A stretch of DNA of 64,000 nucleotides from Eleusine coracana subsp. coracana (Eukaryota; Streptophyta; Magnoliopsida; Poales; Poaceae). The notes beneath the pieces are model-generated. The model was not told the origin of the DNA. It saw only the letters and a list, made by a program, of their open reading frames with translations, and ran no database searches. Position numbers and translations under genes: made by a program. Positions 36,101-46,793 of this stretch are shown here, one piece after another. The first letter of the stretch is position 1, and every line of letters starts with the position of its first letter. The stretch spans positions 43,514,963 to 43,578,962 of the forward strand of contig CM064421.1 in NCBI GenBank assembly GCA_032690845.1. Reading direction: 5' to 3'.

Positions 36101-38598
36101 AATCTATCTGCTGCCCTATTGCTTGCCCATTGAGGGGGTCCCTGCTCCTCCCTATATATTCGGGGGGACAAGGTTACATGACGGAGTTCTAGTCGGTCTA
36201 CTATACATATCCAAGTAGGAGTCTATCTCTACTTTCTTTGTATGAGAGGTACCCCGGGTACGTGTCATCGACACCCATGCTTTGAACTCGCTGGTCTTCT
36301 GTCTGATGGTTTCCGTCATCGTTACCAGCTTGTAGTTGCAGACCATTGTTCATGAGCATAGTGTAGCACGCGCGCGCACACCCCTCCCCATCTCACATAT
36401 TTCTGGGCAAGCAAGTCTGCACACGTGTGCCCCCCTGCACACATTGAAGCTCCCCTTCTAGCGCATGCGTTGGAACTAGAGAAGAAATGTGAGGTCCAGC
36501 AGGGGCAAGAGCTCCCATGCGTGAGATTTTGGCAGAGAGAAGGAGCAAGATGAAGATGAGAGAAAAGGTAGGATATAGCTCATTGTGTTGAGGAATACGA
36601 GGGCATGATCTGGTGACATGATTGCACCATAGAGCAGTGAAGAAGAAATGGCAGTGGATGTGGATTGTGACAAGTGGGTCCTTCATGACATGGTCATAGT
36701 TTGGCGTGGGGAATCATTTGTACTTATTCCTACTAGGATTTAGTGTCCTTTTCTTAGTATTTTCTGCTTTGGCTAATTGATTTTTTTTTTCAAAATGATT
36801 GACCATTCAAGGGAAACAAAACGAATTAAATTAACATATGGATGTTGGAAAACTGATTGATTTTTGCTTTTGGTTTTCCTTGTTTTTTCATGGTGGGTCA
36901 GTTTTATGGACACTCTCATTAACCTTGCCAATTTTAACAGCATGAAAAAACTGACCAAGAGGATTTAACATTCTGTTTCCATTCACACAAATAGTTCCTG
37001 AAAACGTAGGTAAGGGTATTAAAAATCCAAGAAGTATGACGATGCATCTATAACTAGAAAGTTAGTATGATCAATAACTTACTTAAATATTGAAAAATGG
37101 TTATCTGCCCCTTAACACCCGATTAGATTGTCCATATCTGTGCTTTTGATTCTCCATGTTCAATAGTTTTTCATATTCCTTTCGAATGTGCAACAAGGTT
37201 TTTTTGGGGGGCATAACAGGGCACACCCTGGAATTTCATTACTTAATGCAACGAAATTACAGCATACATCAAGTTAATGGTTTCGTCCAGTTCCAGTATG
37301 TTACTGCTCACGAAAAACAAAAGAAAAAGAACTAGAACGGCCTATTACAAACCCCATGGGTATGACTGCTAGACTTGTGCAAACCACCTCATCACCATCC
37401 TCCAGCTTCTCTCCTCGTTCTCTTGTTGTTTTCCTGGAATCAAAGCCTTTCACTCAGTTCTTGTTGTAGCCCTGTTCATCAAGGCCAGCACCCTTCCATC
37501 TTGTTTTTGCGTGCCCTCCTGGCATGGGTGAGTGTTGACTGCATTCTGTTGGACTGCCGCTCCTGCTTCAAGCGCTGTCTTCTCAGCCTCCTTCTGTAAC
37601 CCTGCCCAGTAGTGTAGGAATACACAAGCATTGCAGATTATTTCAGTTGGTGATCTCACCAATTTCTTTTCGAAACATATTCAATTGTGCAGTTTCCAAA
37701 TGGCCCAAAAAACGGCCACCAGGCCAATGTAAAATTTCCCACCATTTGGCAGGAATTATTTGACCGACACCATATACTGTTCAACTGATTCTGGTCTGCA
37801 AGACGCGCCAATAGACTTCAGACAGAATAGGTGCGCTATATTTAATCAGTGTTGCAAAAGGCACACTTCTTGTTGCCTTGCCAGTTTCTTTTCACCAGAT
37901 TGTCCTTGGTAAGAATAGCATCCTGTTGGACAAGCCAAAGGAAAATTTTGATTTTAAGCGGGATTTTAGCTTTCCATAAAGCTGTGTTGGGACTATTGGC
38001 CTCCTCACTGAACATATGATTGTACATTGATTTGACAGAATATGCAACAAGTAAACCTCAAAAACAGATGTGGCATAAAGTCACACAGCACTGGAAGATT
38101 CTGTACATGGTCGAGCATTTTGTTCCTAGTATTATAACGGTTTCGAGTTTTCAGTAGCTTTACAGAGTAGTTAAACGAAGCTGACTGTTGATCATGTTTT
38201 TTCATGTCTGTCTGCAGAGATTGAAGGAGATTAATGTGCAGCACCAGGAGAAACTATTAGCGCTTCGAGCTCGCCAAGCCACATATAGAGAAGAATTCTT
38301 GCGCAAGGAATCTCTGGCTCGCCAGCAGCAATATCAGCAGGCCGGCATTAGCCATTATGCAAATAATGCTGTGCCTGGGGAGCAGCATGGTTATCATCCA
38401 GCACCGGTAGCCACTCCTACTGGAGACGCTTATGGAGAGGCTCATCGGGGTTATGCCTCTGCCCAGCACGAACCCTTCGGTGATCGTCCAGATTACCCAG
38501 AGTTTCGTGGTGGGGGCAGAGGTCGTGGTCGTGGTACTGAGCATCGTAGCCAATACCCAGGCGGTCGTGCTTATAATTCTGGTGGCCGGCGATTCTAG
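30160..38598 (+). CDS. Unrecognised protein with Glu/Gln-rich helix and RGG-like tail
   Basis: I cannot name this protein. Three coding exons join in frame: 30160-30403, 30566-30813 and 38218-38598, giving 290 residues. The first intron uses a GC donor (AAG/GCATGT), the only choice that keeps the frame. The N-terminal third is Gln/Asn/Tyr-rich and looks disordered. The middle (about 130-205) is charged and predicted helical: FEGLEQSFHEEIMMLTKEL, then LKEINVQHQEKLLALRARQ, then a run beginning YREEFLRKESLARQQQ, compatible with a coiled coil. The C-terminus is Gly/Arg-rich (FRGGGRGRGRG, ending YNSGGRRF), a composition typical of RNA-binding or condensate-forming proteins. No RRM, KH or zinc finger is visible. 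The 7.4-kb second coding intron is filled with transposable elements. A role in RNA metabolism is only a guess from composition. Confidence 0.85.
31343..31757. repeat. Left LTR (415 bp)
   Basis: Starts TGTCGAG and ends ATCGACA. It is longer than the right copy by about 30 bases in the middle, around the repeated GTCTAGATC...AGATTTAGACGAG stretch. Confidence 0.85.
32045..32347. repeat. Degenerate array of a roughly 40-bp unit
   Basis: The core GACATCAATCACAGCCGAGTGA recurs with substitutions (split here as GACATCAATC + ACAGCCGAGTGA) at about 32045, 32086, 32125, 32165, 32206, 32291 and 32325. Spacing is mostly 39-41 bases. It lies in the non-coding interior of the LTR element. Similar GAGTGA/ATCA motifs continue diffusely to about 32,780. 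Confidence 0.7.
32947..33392. mobile_element. hAT-like MITE nested in the LTR element, rich in GGTTAACCG palindromes
   Basis: The 446-bp element has terminal inverted repeats: CAAGGTTAACAAAACCG at the left end, and CAAGGTTTACATAACCG as the complement of the right end (14 of 17 identical). It is flanked by an 8-bp duplication with one mismatch, GTCGGAAC (32939-32946) and GTCAGAAC (33393-33400). An 8-bp target duplication and CA-starting ends fit the hAT superfamily. The interior contains many copies of the palindromic string CGGTTAACCG and variants (ACCGGTTAACC, GGTTAACCGG), giving it strong self-complementarity. There is no coding capacity. Confidence 0.75.
35133..35265. repeat. Two-copy tandem repeat, 80-bp period
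   Basis: A 53-base block containing CGACTTGGTTTAGCTTCTAT occurs at 35133-35185 and 35213-35265, nearly identical, inside the LTR element interior. Confidence 0.85.
35892..36273. repeat. Right LTR (382 bp)
   Basis: Direct repeat of 31343-31757 with the same TGTCGAG start and ATCGACA end. The copies differ by scattered substitutions and a roughly 30-bp length difference, so the insertion is not brand new. Confidence 0.85.
37198..38037 (-). mobile_element. 5'-truncated LINE 3' end (zf-RVT region) with 14-bp target duplication
   Basis: On the minus strand, 38027-37842 encodes a stretch with LWKAKIPLKIKIFLWLVQQ and later NWQGNKKCAFCNTD. This is the reverse-transcriptase zinc-binding (zf-RVT) region found at the C-terminus of plant LINE ORF2. 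Downstream frames are broken by stops and shifts, and the element ends in a short A-run (seven T on the plus strand near 37,199). It is flanked by GAATGTGCAACAAG (37184-37197) and GAATATGCAACAAG (38038-38051), a 14-bp target-site duplication with one mismatch. This is a dead, truncated copy lying antisense in the intron of the RGG-tail gene, about 180 bases before its last exon. Confidence 0.85.
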
Positions 38599-39528
38599 AG
38601 ATGCTTATTAGTCTAGCAATCAGTATTTTTTCGGCAATGTTGCCTCAACTCAGATCGGTGTGGTTGTGATCTTCCAGAAACCTGACGCTCATACTACCTG
38701 TTCTACAATTCATTACCACCTATATAGAGTTGTAGTACTTTTTTCATGGATCACCAGATCTACGGCTACTTGTGGCCGCAACTTCAGCAGAGTTTCTTCT
38801 GGTTGTAGTTTGTAAAGGAGATGATTGCATACCTTATTGTGTCCCTGTTATCAATTATTCTCTCCGTTCTAAAATTGTTGTTGTCGTTGACTTTTTTCGT
38901 TACCTTTGATCATTCGTCTTATTTAAAATATTTCAAAAAATATCATATATTTTTTCATAATTTGTTTTATTAATAGATAAAATTTAAATATAAGTAATAA
39001 CTTTTTATATTTAATAAATATTTTAAATAATACGAATGGTCAAAGTTATTGAAAAAAGTCAATGATAATAACAATTTTGAAACGGAGGAAGTACGTTTTA
39101 TCTCATCAGAAACAATAAAATTCCATGTTCCCGTAGCGTCAAACTGACAAAAAAAACTGTGTGTAACCACCAACAGCTCGGCATTTGATGCTCTGTTTTC
39201 TAAGCAGGGTTTGTGTCGTTTGACATAGTTCGATTTTACCTAAAAATGCTTCAGAGAAGCAGTTCAAGAAAGTATCTGGAAGGCCGGGACAGTCGACAAC
39301 AGTAATTTTAAGCTTGTAATACAACGCCAATGTACTGCTAGATATACGGAGTACACGTGGAAAACAAGTAGCAACAAGGAAGCAACTAGCTGTACACAAG
39401 GAGACATGTAGTATACATTCTCTTCAGAAGCTATTACAGCCCCTCTAGTCCCCCGTCAGGATGCTAACACTGCAGAGAGGTATGGAGTATGGACACCACC
39501 AACCAGCAAGTCTCCTACTTGCCAGTTT
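38599..39528. other. Convergent intergenic region
   Basis: This 930-bp gap separates the 3' ends of the RGG-tail gene (+) and the kinase gene (-). It holds both 3' UTRs and a Stowaway-like MITE (38858-39091). No further gene is visible. Confidence 0.7.
38858..39091. mobile_element. Stowaway-like MITE (234 bp)
   Basis: Terminal inverted repeats read TTCTCTCCGTTCTAAAATTG at the left and CTTCCTCCGTTTCAAAATTG as the complement of the right end. Both continue into TTGACTTTTTT. A TA dinucleotide lies on each side (38856-38857 and 39092-39093), the Stowaway target preference. The interior is AT-rich and non-coding. It lies in the downstream region of the RGG-tail gene. Confidence 0.75.
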
Positions 39529-42152
39529 TCACTGCACTCTTCGATCTTGAAGCCCTTCTAACACAGTCACAACCTGATCCATGCCTGGCCTGCATCGTGC
39601 GTCCATCGACACACATTGCAGCGCAAGGGCTGCGGTCTTCTGTGCTGCAGAAAGTGAATACTGAGAGCCCAACCGTGAGTCCATGATATGGATGACCCTC
39701 CTCTTGTTGTTGATGTAAGGTCTAGCCCACTCCACCAGGTTGTGCTGGCCAGGCGGTCGGTTCTTGTCCAGAGCACGTTGCCCAGATAGCAACTCCAGAA
39801 GAACAACACCGTAGCTGTAAACATCGCTCTTTGCAGTCAAATGGCCTGTGCAACATGAGGGTAAAGAATATTAGTTGCCACCGTGGGCATGAAGATCATA
39901 GTTGACTTCTACCATTAGAGCATGTGCGCAATTTTGCAGGACAAAGAACAGGATGTAAGCAATTGAGTAATCAGAACTTGTGTGCTGACTTGAGTATCAG
40001 TGGAAAAAAAAAACTCGTGTGTTGACTTGAGTATCGGCAAAGATTGCACCCACAATTTCTGATTTCGTTGTAGTTCGTGCATGAAAACAGCTGGAGAATC
40101 TATATTGTTCTTCGGCCTCTAACCAAAGGTATGGCAAGCATAAAGCACCATTTAAGCAGCATGATGCACCGCTCAGATGTTTTCCCCTTTACAGGATGGC
40201 ATACATCATACAGTTCATCCTATGAATATTCAAATCATAAGTCACATAAGCCAAACAGCAAATGTCACTTTATGGTGTACTGTTGCGCTGTGATGATGAG
40301 AATTATTTATGTGCCCCTGCCTGCAGCCGAGAAAATGTATTGCTTTAAACGAAAGGCACATCTAAGCACCGCCGAGGAGGACCATACCACATAAAACAAC
40401 ACGAATCCAACAGTGAAGCCATGCACACAAGGAAGCATCCTTGTCTAGATATGTGAAGTATTTTTCTCAACTGCAGACTATGAGATGTCTCAGCATGGCC
40501 TCTTTTATCAGGGAATTGCATTGGTAAAAACTTCGTACATTGTTTCAACATGAAATCTGACTATCTGAGCTATGGTTTTTATGCTATAAAGAATGGACCT
40601 TCTGGACCTTAACAAATTAGCATCCTCACTGTCCTTATATTAGAATAATAGAAGACAGAACAAATACATGCTACAGTAGAAAATTTACCTGTTGCAAGAT
40701 ATTCTGGGGCAGCGTAACCCTGTGTTCCCATGACCCTGGTAGATACATGACTTTTATCACCAGTCGGACCATCTTTTGCCAAACCGAAATCAGACAATTT
40801 TGCATTGTAATCCTGTAAAAGAACGAGAATACAGAACTCTTGGTTAATATTCATTTGACGAACATATATAGTATAGAGGCTGGTTTGCATGCACACCGTG
40901 TCAAGAAGAATATTGGAGGTCTTGAAATCCCGGTAAATTACTTTAGCCTCATCACCGTGCAGGAAAGCAAGACCTCTGGCAGCCTCGAGTGCTACCTTCA
41001 TCCGTAAGTTCCATGGGAGAGGTTGGATGCGCGACCCCCCTGCGATATTACAATTAAGCTCCTCTCATAAAGCAAGACGCCAAGAAGGCAAGAATGAAAG
41101 AACCGGAAGAAAAACACTAGAGAGCTTACTCCTGAAAAGATGATGCTCCAAGCTGCCTCGTGGCATATATTCGTACACCAGAAGCCGTTGTTCATCCTCC
41201 AAGCAGTAACCAATAAGCTTCACAAGATTAGGGTGGGACAACTGCCCAAGGTAATTGACCTCAGCCTACAAAAGTCATTACAGAAACAAATTAAAACAAC
41301 CTTTGTCTTACTGAAGATTCAGTCTTACAATCTTTAGTTCACTGAAAGGCACCAACCAGCCATTCCCTGTGCCCTTGGAAACTGTCGAGCTTGAGCTTCT
41401 TCACCGCAACAATCATCCCGGTGCCCGGCTTGACAGGTGCGAGCGTTCGCACGTCCATCCATCCCTTGAACACTGACCCAAAGCCACCCTCCCCAAGCTG
41501 GCAGTCCGGCCGGAAGCTCCTCGTGGAGGCTTTTAGCTCGCCGAAGGAGAACTTCCGGACATTCGACGCTTCCAAAATCTCTGTCTCAGTGCGTGGAGTC
41601 GGTGGCACCGACGAGGAGGAGCCAGATGTCTTGGTGCCAAAAGTGCTGCTGTCGGTTGCATTCTTGCTGCTGTTCTTGGAACCGGTCCCTGGATTTTACA
41701 AGATTTAGCAAATTAACTAACACTTCTTAGGCTTCCAGAATTGAAGATGTACTGCTTTTGCTAAAAAAAAAACTTATATTGCTTTCATAGTTTCATTCTG
41801 GACGAATCCTACTCCTTCACCTAAAAACAGTACAATTTCGCTTATCAGTTGCGACCCAATAATCCAAAGTGGACCACCAAATTATTGTTCCTTGTCGGAA
41901 AAAAAATATCGCAATTTAATCAACTCAAGATGGACAATTGTCTGTTGTTTCCAAGTGATACGGCTCATTCCCTCTATCGACAATTTGAAAACAAAACGGT
42001 TCTGAATTGCTGCAAGGACCAGAGTAAAGAAAGGCACCAGAACTTTAACCCACCGATGCAATCAAAGAAATAAGCATCGTACCTGACGAGTTGGGGGCAC
42101 TGAAGGCAGGGTTGATCTCAGCGTTCCCCTGCACGCCGACGCAGTTCCCCAT
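39529..42152 (-). CDS. Receptor-like cytoplasmic kinase, subfamily VII (PBL/APK1-like)
   Basis: Membrane-tethered Ser/Thr kinase of the class that relays signals from receptor kinases. Six exons on the minus strand join in frame: 42152-42083, 41688-41357, 41265-41130, 41039-40897, 40812-40689 and 39845-39529, giving 373 residues. The N-terminus MGNCVG fits N-myristoylation at Gly2 and palmitoylation at Cys4; an in-frame ATG 102 bases upstream would bury this signal, so I chose the later start. The kinase domain follows KFSFGELKASTRSF: glycine loop LGEGGFGSVFKG (88-99), VAVKK lysine 120, catalytic VIYRDFKTSNILLD (Asp217), DFG 235-237, GYAAPEYLATG at the end of the activation segment. The YRD form of HRD is usual in this subfamily, and all catalytic residues are present, so it should be active. 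Its upstream receptor is unknown. Confidence 0.95.
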
Positions 42153-42820
42153 CAGGAACAACGATACGCACTCAGCACCCTCAGAAGGAGGCGGCGGCGG
42201 CGGCGGCCGCGCGCGGTGCTCCCTGCTTGGATTTCTCCGAGCTCCTGGCTGCACGGCAATGAGGGGAGGCTAGAAGCAGAACCCGTGGGTTTATTTGGCT
42301 TCTGGTGGTGGTGTCATTCCCTCCCCTGCCCCGCTGGTTTGCAAGAAGATGTGTATCATTGCTACTTGCTGCCTGCGAGCGAGGGTGGTGGGACTGGGAG
42401 GCGTGGGGTCAGTCAGCTCATTAATGGACAGGCAAGCCGCCTTTCCTGTCTCACACTCCTCTTTGATTAATCTTCCTTGCGTTTCGCCTGCTTTTTCACT
42501 CCACTGTATTCTATCCGAAAATGTGCCTTTCAAATCTATTGCTACCTGGAAATGAATCTAGCTCCCTCATCTTCAAATGAAATGAAGTTGTACTCAATCT
42601 ATTTTTTGGATAAAATTCATACGTGCAAAACAGGTCCTGAAAAGAGTGCAGTTAGTTTCTTTTTCCTTCATCTTTTAAATATGGTTTTTAACTGTTCATG
42701 AATTTCAATGATTCTACATCAAATCGAATGTAATGAAATATTAATATTCGATGTATTTTCAATTTTTATAGATATTTAATAGGAAACCATGTAACCAGCA
42801 TGGTAGAAAAAATGATAGTA

Positions 42821-43100
42821 CTTCCTCCTTCCAAGTATATAGTGCATATTTGTCAAAATATTTTTTCATAAATATAGTGTATATTTCTGTTAAATTCTTG
42901 TCTGATGTGCATAATGATTAGTCTGCTCATAGATTATTGGTAAATGCCTTTTTGTTTTGGCTCTATAATTAATACACATGCTAGTCATTGGACACTCTTG
43001 TGTTTTGTTTGTTGTGTCCATATAAATTTTTTATAATAATTATTACGACTTGGTCTTTATGTCATTTTTAAATATTCACTGTATATTTGGAAGGGACTAG
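42821..43100. mobile_element. Stowaway-like MITE (280 bp)
   Basis: The left end reads CTTCCTCCTTCCAAGTATAT. The complement of the right end reads CTAGTCCCTTCCAAATATAC. Both continue AGTGNATATTT. TA dinucleotides flank both ends (42819-42820 and 43101-43102). The interior is AT-rich and non-coding. It lies about 670 bases upstream of the kinase start codon. Confidence 0.65.
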
Positions 43101-45621
43101 TAGTTATTTTCTAGCTTATTCTGCAAGCAAACCTCTCAAAAGGAAAAGGAAAATTCTAGCATATAAAGCTTAATCTTTTTACAATTTGTACATGTACAAT
43201 ATATATGAGCTGGTACATGAGCACTATCTTTTGACTTTAATTATGCTCTCCTTGCAACATCCAACTAAACACAATCATTATCCAAGCCAAAATATGGTAT
43301 AGTAGTACCACAGAAAATTTGTGTGAAACAACAGGCAAACAGCGACCCCCGGGGCCGGTCGGTACTGCAGCTGTGTTGACCCGAGCACGCAGCTCCGGTG
43401 CAAATGGTGGTTGGAGCCTCTGCTAGCGCATGCCATTGACAGATGACACCATCCCGGCTAATCAGATCTCGGCAGCCTCTTCGCTGGGCATATCTATCTC
43501 TGCTGGCCAGCTACTACGACTCGAGTCGAGCTGCACCGTTTATGCGGCTGTCTCGTGAGAGCTCGCCGATTGGACACACTGCTACCTAGTCGCGCAAGCT
43601 AAGCGCGAGGAAGTCGCTGGCGATCGAGAGGCAAATGGCAAGGGAGATTAATCTTTAATCGCAAGTTGATGCTGTCTCCGGGCCACGGCAGCGTCACGGA
43701 ACGGATTGGTTGGGAATTTTAGGACGTCCCTTTCCCTTTCGCTCTGGAGGGAGAGGAAGTCCATTGCGGTTGCGGTGGTGGCCACGTACATACGTAAACA
43801 TTAGTCCAACGGTCTCCCTTCTCGCGCGGATGGATTGGCATTCCATCCGCTTTTGTATATGGGAGAGAGGAAATTAAGCAACGTGCTTTATGTGCGCTCG
43901 CGTCGTTTCTTTTATGCGTAATAAGCTTCAACGCATCAATACATAAGAGAAGTGGCATTGTTTGTGAACTAACGACAGAGAAATGTGGTTATGTTACTAC
44001 TAGTACTAGATTCTTGCTTCCAGCTTGAGATTCACCAGCTGGCGATAGCTACTGTCCGCTAAGTTCGTTGCGGACGACGGCGTGTCTATCCATCTCTCCG
44101 TATTGTCGACATTCTGCATGATTTTGCAGGAGTGTCAGCAGTGAGAAGTAGTTTGTGATGAAGCAAAGCTTATTACTTAGTTTTTTTTTTGAGATTTTTT
44201 ACGTTGTTTGAAAGTAGTGTGGACCGTCTATTGCCATCTAATAGATCATAATTAAAGGTACCAATCAAAAGATATTTAAATATTAAGAATAAAAATATAT
44301 TTTTATCTATGATAAATTAGGAATGGAATAAATCTATTAGAAAATAGATCGGTACGTGATATGTTCCTATTTATATTATTTTCATAACACTTACTTGGTT
44401 ATCATTTATGTTCGAGTCAAGATAGAAAATATACCATTGGTTTTAGTTTACATTATTTTATTTAGATTTACTCGATTGTTTACTCATCGAATGTTTCATA
44501 CGAGAAGGTACATACCACCGAGTTTATATGCTTGCTCCGCGTTCTTTTTCTATCAGCTACATGTTTCTCAAAGAGATATTCTACTATTGAGGTTTTGCAA
44601 GTCGTGTATATAGCTGATCCGCACCAAACCATAATAAAAACAATTATTTACTTTATATATCACTAATAATAGTTGAAACATGATATGTCAAACTCAATCC
44701 TAAGCTGCTTTCATGTCTCTAGATCCTAGTCTAAATTCTCAGTAATCAGTATATTAATTAATAATTAATAAAATCTAAACAATAATATATCTTGATGTCG
44801 TTGTTCCAATAGTATCTACGGGAGAAGACCAACATAAAAGTGATAATAATAAATCAAATACTCTAAATTACTATAATTTACTTATATATTATATTTCTTA
44901 TTTTGTATCTTGTCTCTCTTTTAATCAATGATCTAGATCATAATAACTCTTGGTATCTTCAAATATCTCGCAAACATCGTAAAAGATCTCTTGTTTGTGA
45001 CACAAAAGCTTATTAGCCTCACCGCACGCGCATAGATGCAGCGATTAGATTATGAGGAATACTTTTTGTAAGAGACTTGGAACAGCTGTGCTATGTTACA
45101 AGTTGCAGAGTGGTCTCTAGTCCAAAGACGACCACACAGCAGCACGCCAGCACCACACATGCATCGTCAGAGCCAGAAACCGACTGAAAACGAGAGCAAT
45201 TAACTCGCGGCACTACTATAGTACGTACTTACCAGAGTAGCTAGACTGGTAGAGGAGGGTAGAGCCGGGGAGCAACGGGCGAGCGACTCGACCGCCGAAC
45301 GAACAGCGACCGGTTCGTGCCACCGGGCTAGGGCAGGTTGCTATCGTCGTGGAAGATGCATCATCTGATCCGGGGATCGGATCTCTAGCCCGGGTTGTTT
45401 GGTTGCTGCTGCCCTCGCGCTCAATCCAGCCCCGGCTGGCGCGTTGCGTCCTTTGCCCAGGACTCACACACGGAACTGGTGTGTTGCTTTCGATGATTCG
45501 GCGGGACGACGACAGGAGGATCGAGTGATGCGCGGCCACAATCAAAGCGTGTGTGCCGCTGTATAGGTTGACTTGATTGACTCCTCAGCCGTGACCCAAC
45601 CGTTAGTCTGGTTTTCTTTCT

Positions 45622-46793
45622 CACTATCACAAATATAGCCTGTATCGGTGGTAGTGAAAACGTCGTAGCGGCGTCAGTAAAAGTAAATCGCCGCTACAGG
45701 GTCTAGAAGACATGTCCTGATTCAAACCGTCGCTATAGGGATCATTTTAGCGGCGGTCAACAAAGTCAACTGCCGCTATAAATCAATTTTTATTTTTAAC
45801 GGCGGTTAACAAAGTCAACCGCCGCTAAAAATTAATTTTTAATGGCGGTCAACAAAGTCAATCGCCGCTAAAAATTGATTTTTAGCGACGGTCAATAAAG
45901 TCAACTGCCGCTAATATGCTCAAGTGGCCTATTAAACTATCTGGCCCAAATGACCCACTTGTTAGATATAAAAGATCAGCCAGGGTTTGAAAAATCTAAT
46001 CCTTCTTTCTCTCCCCTCCCTCTCTTCCAGGCGCCGCCGCCGCCTCATGCAACGCGAGCGCCTCCCCCTCTTCTTACTCCGTGCGCGTGCGGGACTTCTC
46101 CGCTGCCGCCCTCGCACAGATCCGGCCGCCTCCTCCCTCCACTGATTCTCTCCTTCCCCTCCCCCTGGAGCTCGACTACTCTCCTCGGAGCGCCTCTTCC
46201 CGGCGCTGGCGGCGGCGGGCGTCCCCGTGGACGGCCAATCGACGGCGCGGGCGTCGAAGCGGGTGGCGGCGCAAGGGTGGTGGCCTGTGCCAGATCCGGC
46301 CCTGCCTCGTCCAACGGATGGTGGTGCATCGCTGCCTTCCCCTCTAGATCCGGCCCTGAGGATGGTGGTGCATCGTCGCCTCTAATAGAGGAGGGTGGAT
46401 ACGGCCCTGAGATCAATCCACCACCAACGACCCCTTCCCCTTCGGATCCAGCCACGCCTTCTTCTTCGTGCAGTGACGACGGCATTGTACGGAGACGTCG
46501 GCGAGCGGATCTGCCACCAACGGCCCCTTCCCCTCTGGATCCGGCCCGGAGGAGGACCATGTGGGCTCTTGCAGGCTGGCGGGCTTTTTTTTTTATTTTT
46601 GGATCGATGGGTAGCGGCGAGTGACTTTTTCATCCGTCGCTAGTAATATTTTATTAGCTGCGATTTGTTTCAAATACAGAAAGTCTGCCGCTGTTGTCCT
46701 TTATTTTCAGCTACGATAATGTAGCGGCAGGCCGATCAACCCGTCGCTATAGTGGATTTCGGCCCACCACTACAGTGCTTTTTTGTTGTAGTG
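45622..46793. mobile_element. Non-autonomous CACTA (En/Spm) transposon with GC-rich interior
   Basis: The 1,172-bp element begins CACTATCACAAATATAGCC. Its other end, read inward, begins CACTACAACAAAAAAGCAC; the two agree at 16 of the first 23 bases. A perfect 3-bp duplication, TCT, flanks it (45619-45621 and 46794-46796). Subterminal repeats crowd both ends: at the left, at least four copies of a unit around GCGGCGGTCAACAAAGTCAA followed by (C/T)(C/T)GCCGCT, each an imperfect hairpin; at the right, GCGGC/GTCGCT motifs. The centre (about 46,000-46,600) is very GC-rich and open in several frames (a 224-codon frame at 45950-46624) but encodes only Pro/Arg/Ser low-complexity sequence. It could be captured host leader DNA. 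No transposase is present. Confidence 0.88.

Larger units (their letters stand above)
31343..36273. mobile_element. Non-autonomous LTR retroelement inside the intron
   Basis: Two closely similar direct repeats, each starting TGTCGAGATTTATTCTCGG and ending GTGTCATCGACA, bracket about 4.1 kb. The ends carry the TG...CA and the short inverted repeat TGTCGA/TCGACA expected of LTRs. No gag, protease, reverse transcriptase or integrase frame is visible, so it would depend on a relative for movement. The interior is occupied by degenerate tandem motifs and a nested MITE. The flanking five bases (TCCGT and CCCAT) are not a clear target-site duplication. I could not identify a primer-binding site. Orientation is therefore left open. 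Confidence 0.85.

Noticed and set aside
42153..42254. Upstream in-frame start for the kinase (adds a Pro-rich N-terminus)
   Set aside because: It would mask the MGNC lipidation signal typical of the subfamily, and the added residues are proline low-complexity.
45950..46624. 224-codon plus-strand frame
   Set aside because: It lies wholly within the CACTA element and encodes Pro/Ser/Arg low-complexity sequence. It was treated as captured or compositional DNA, not a gene.
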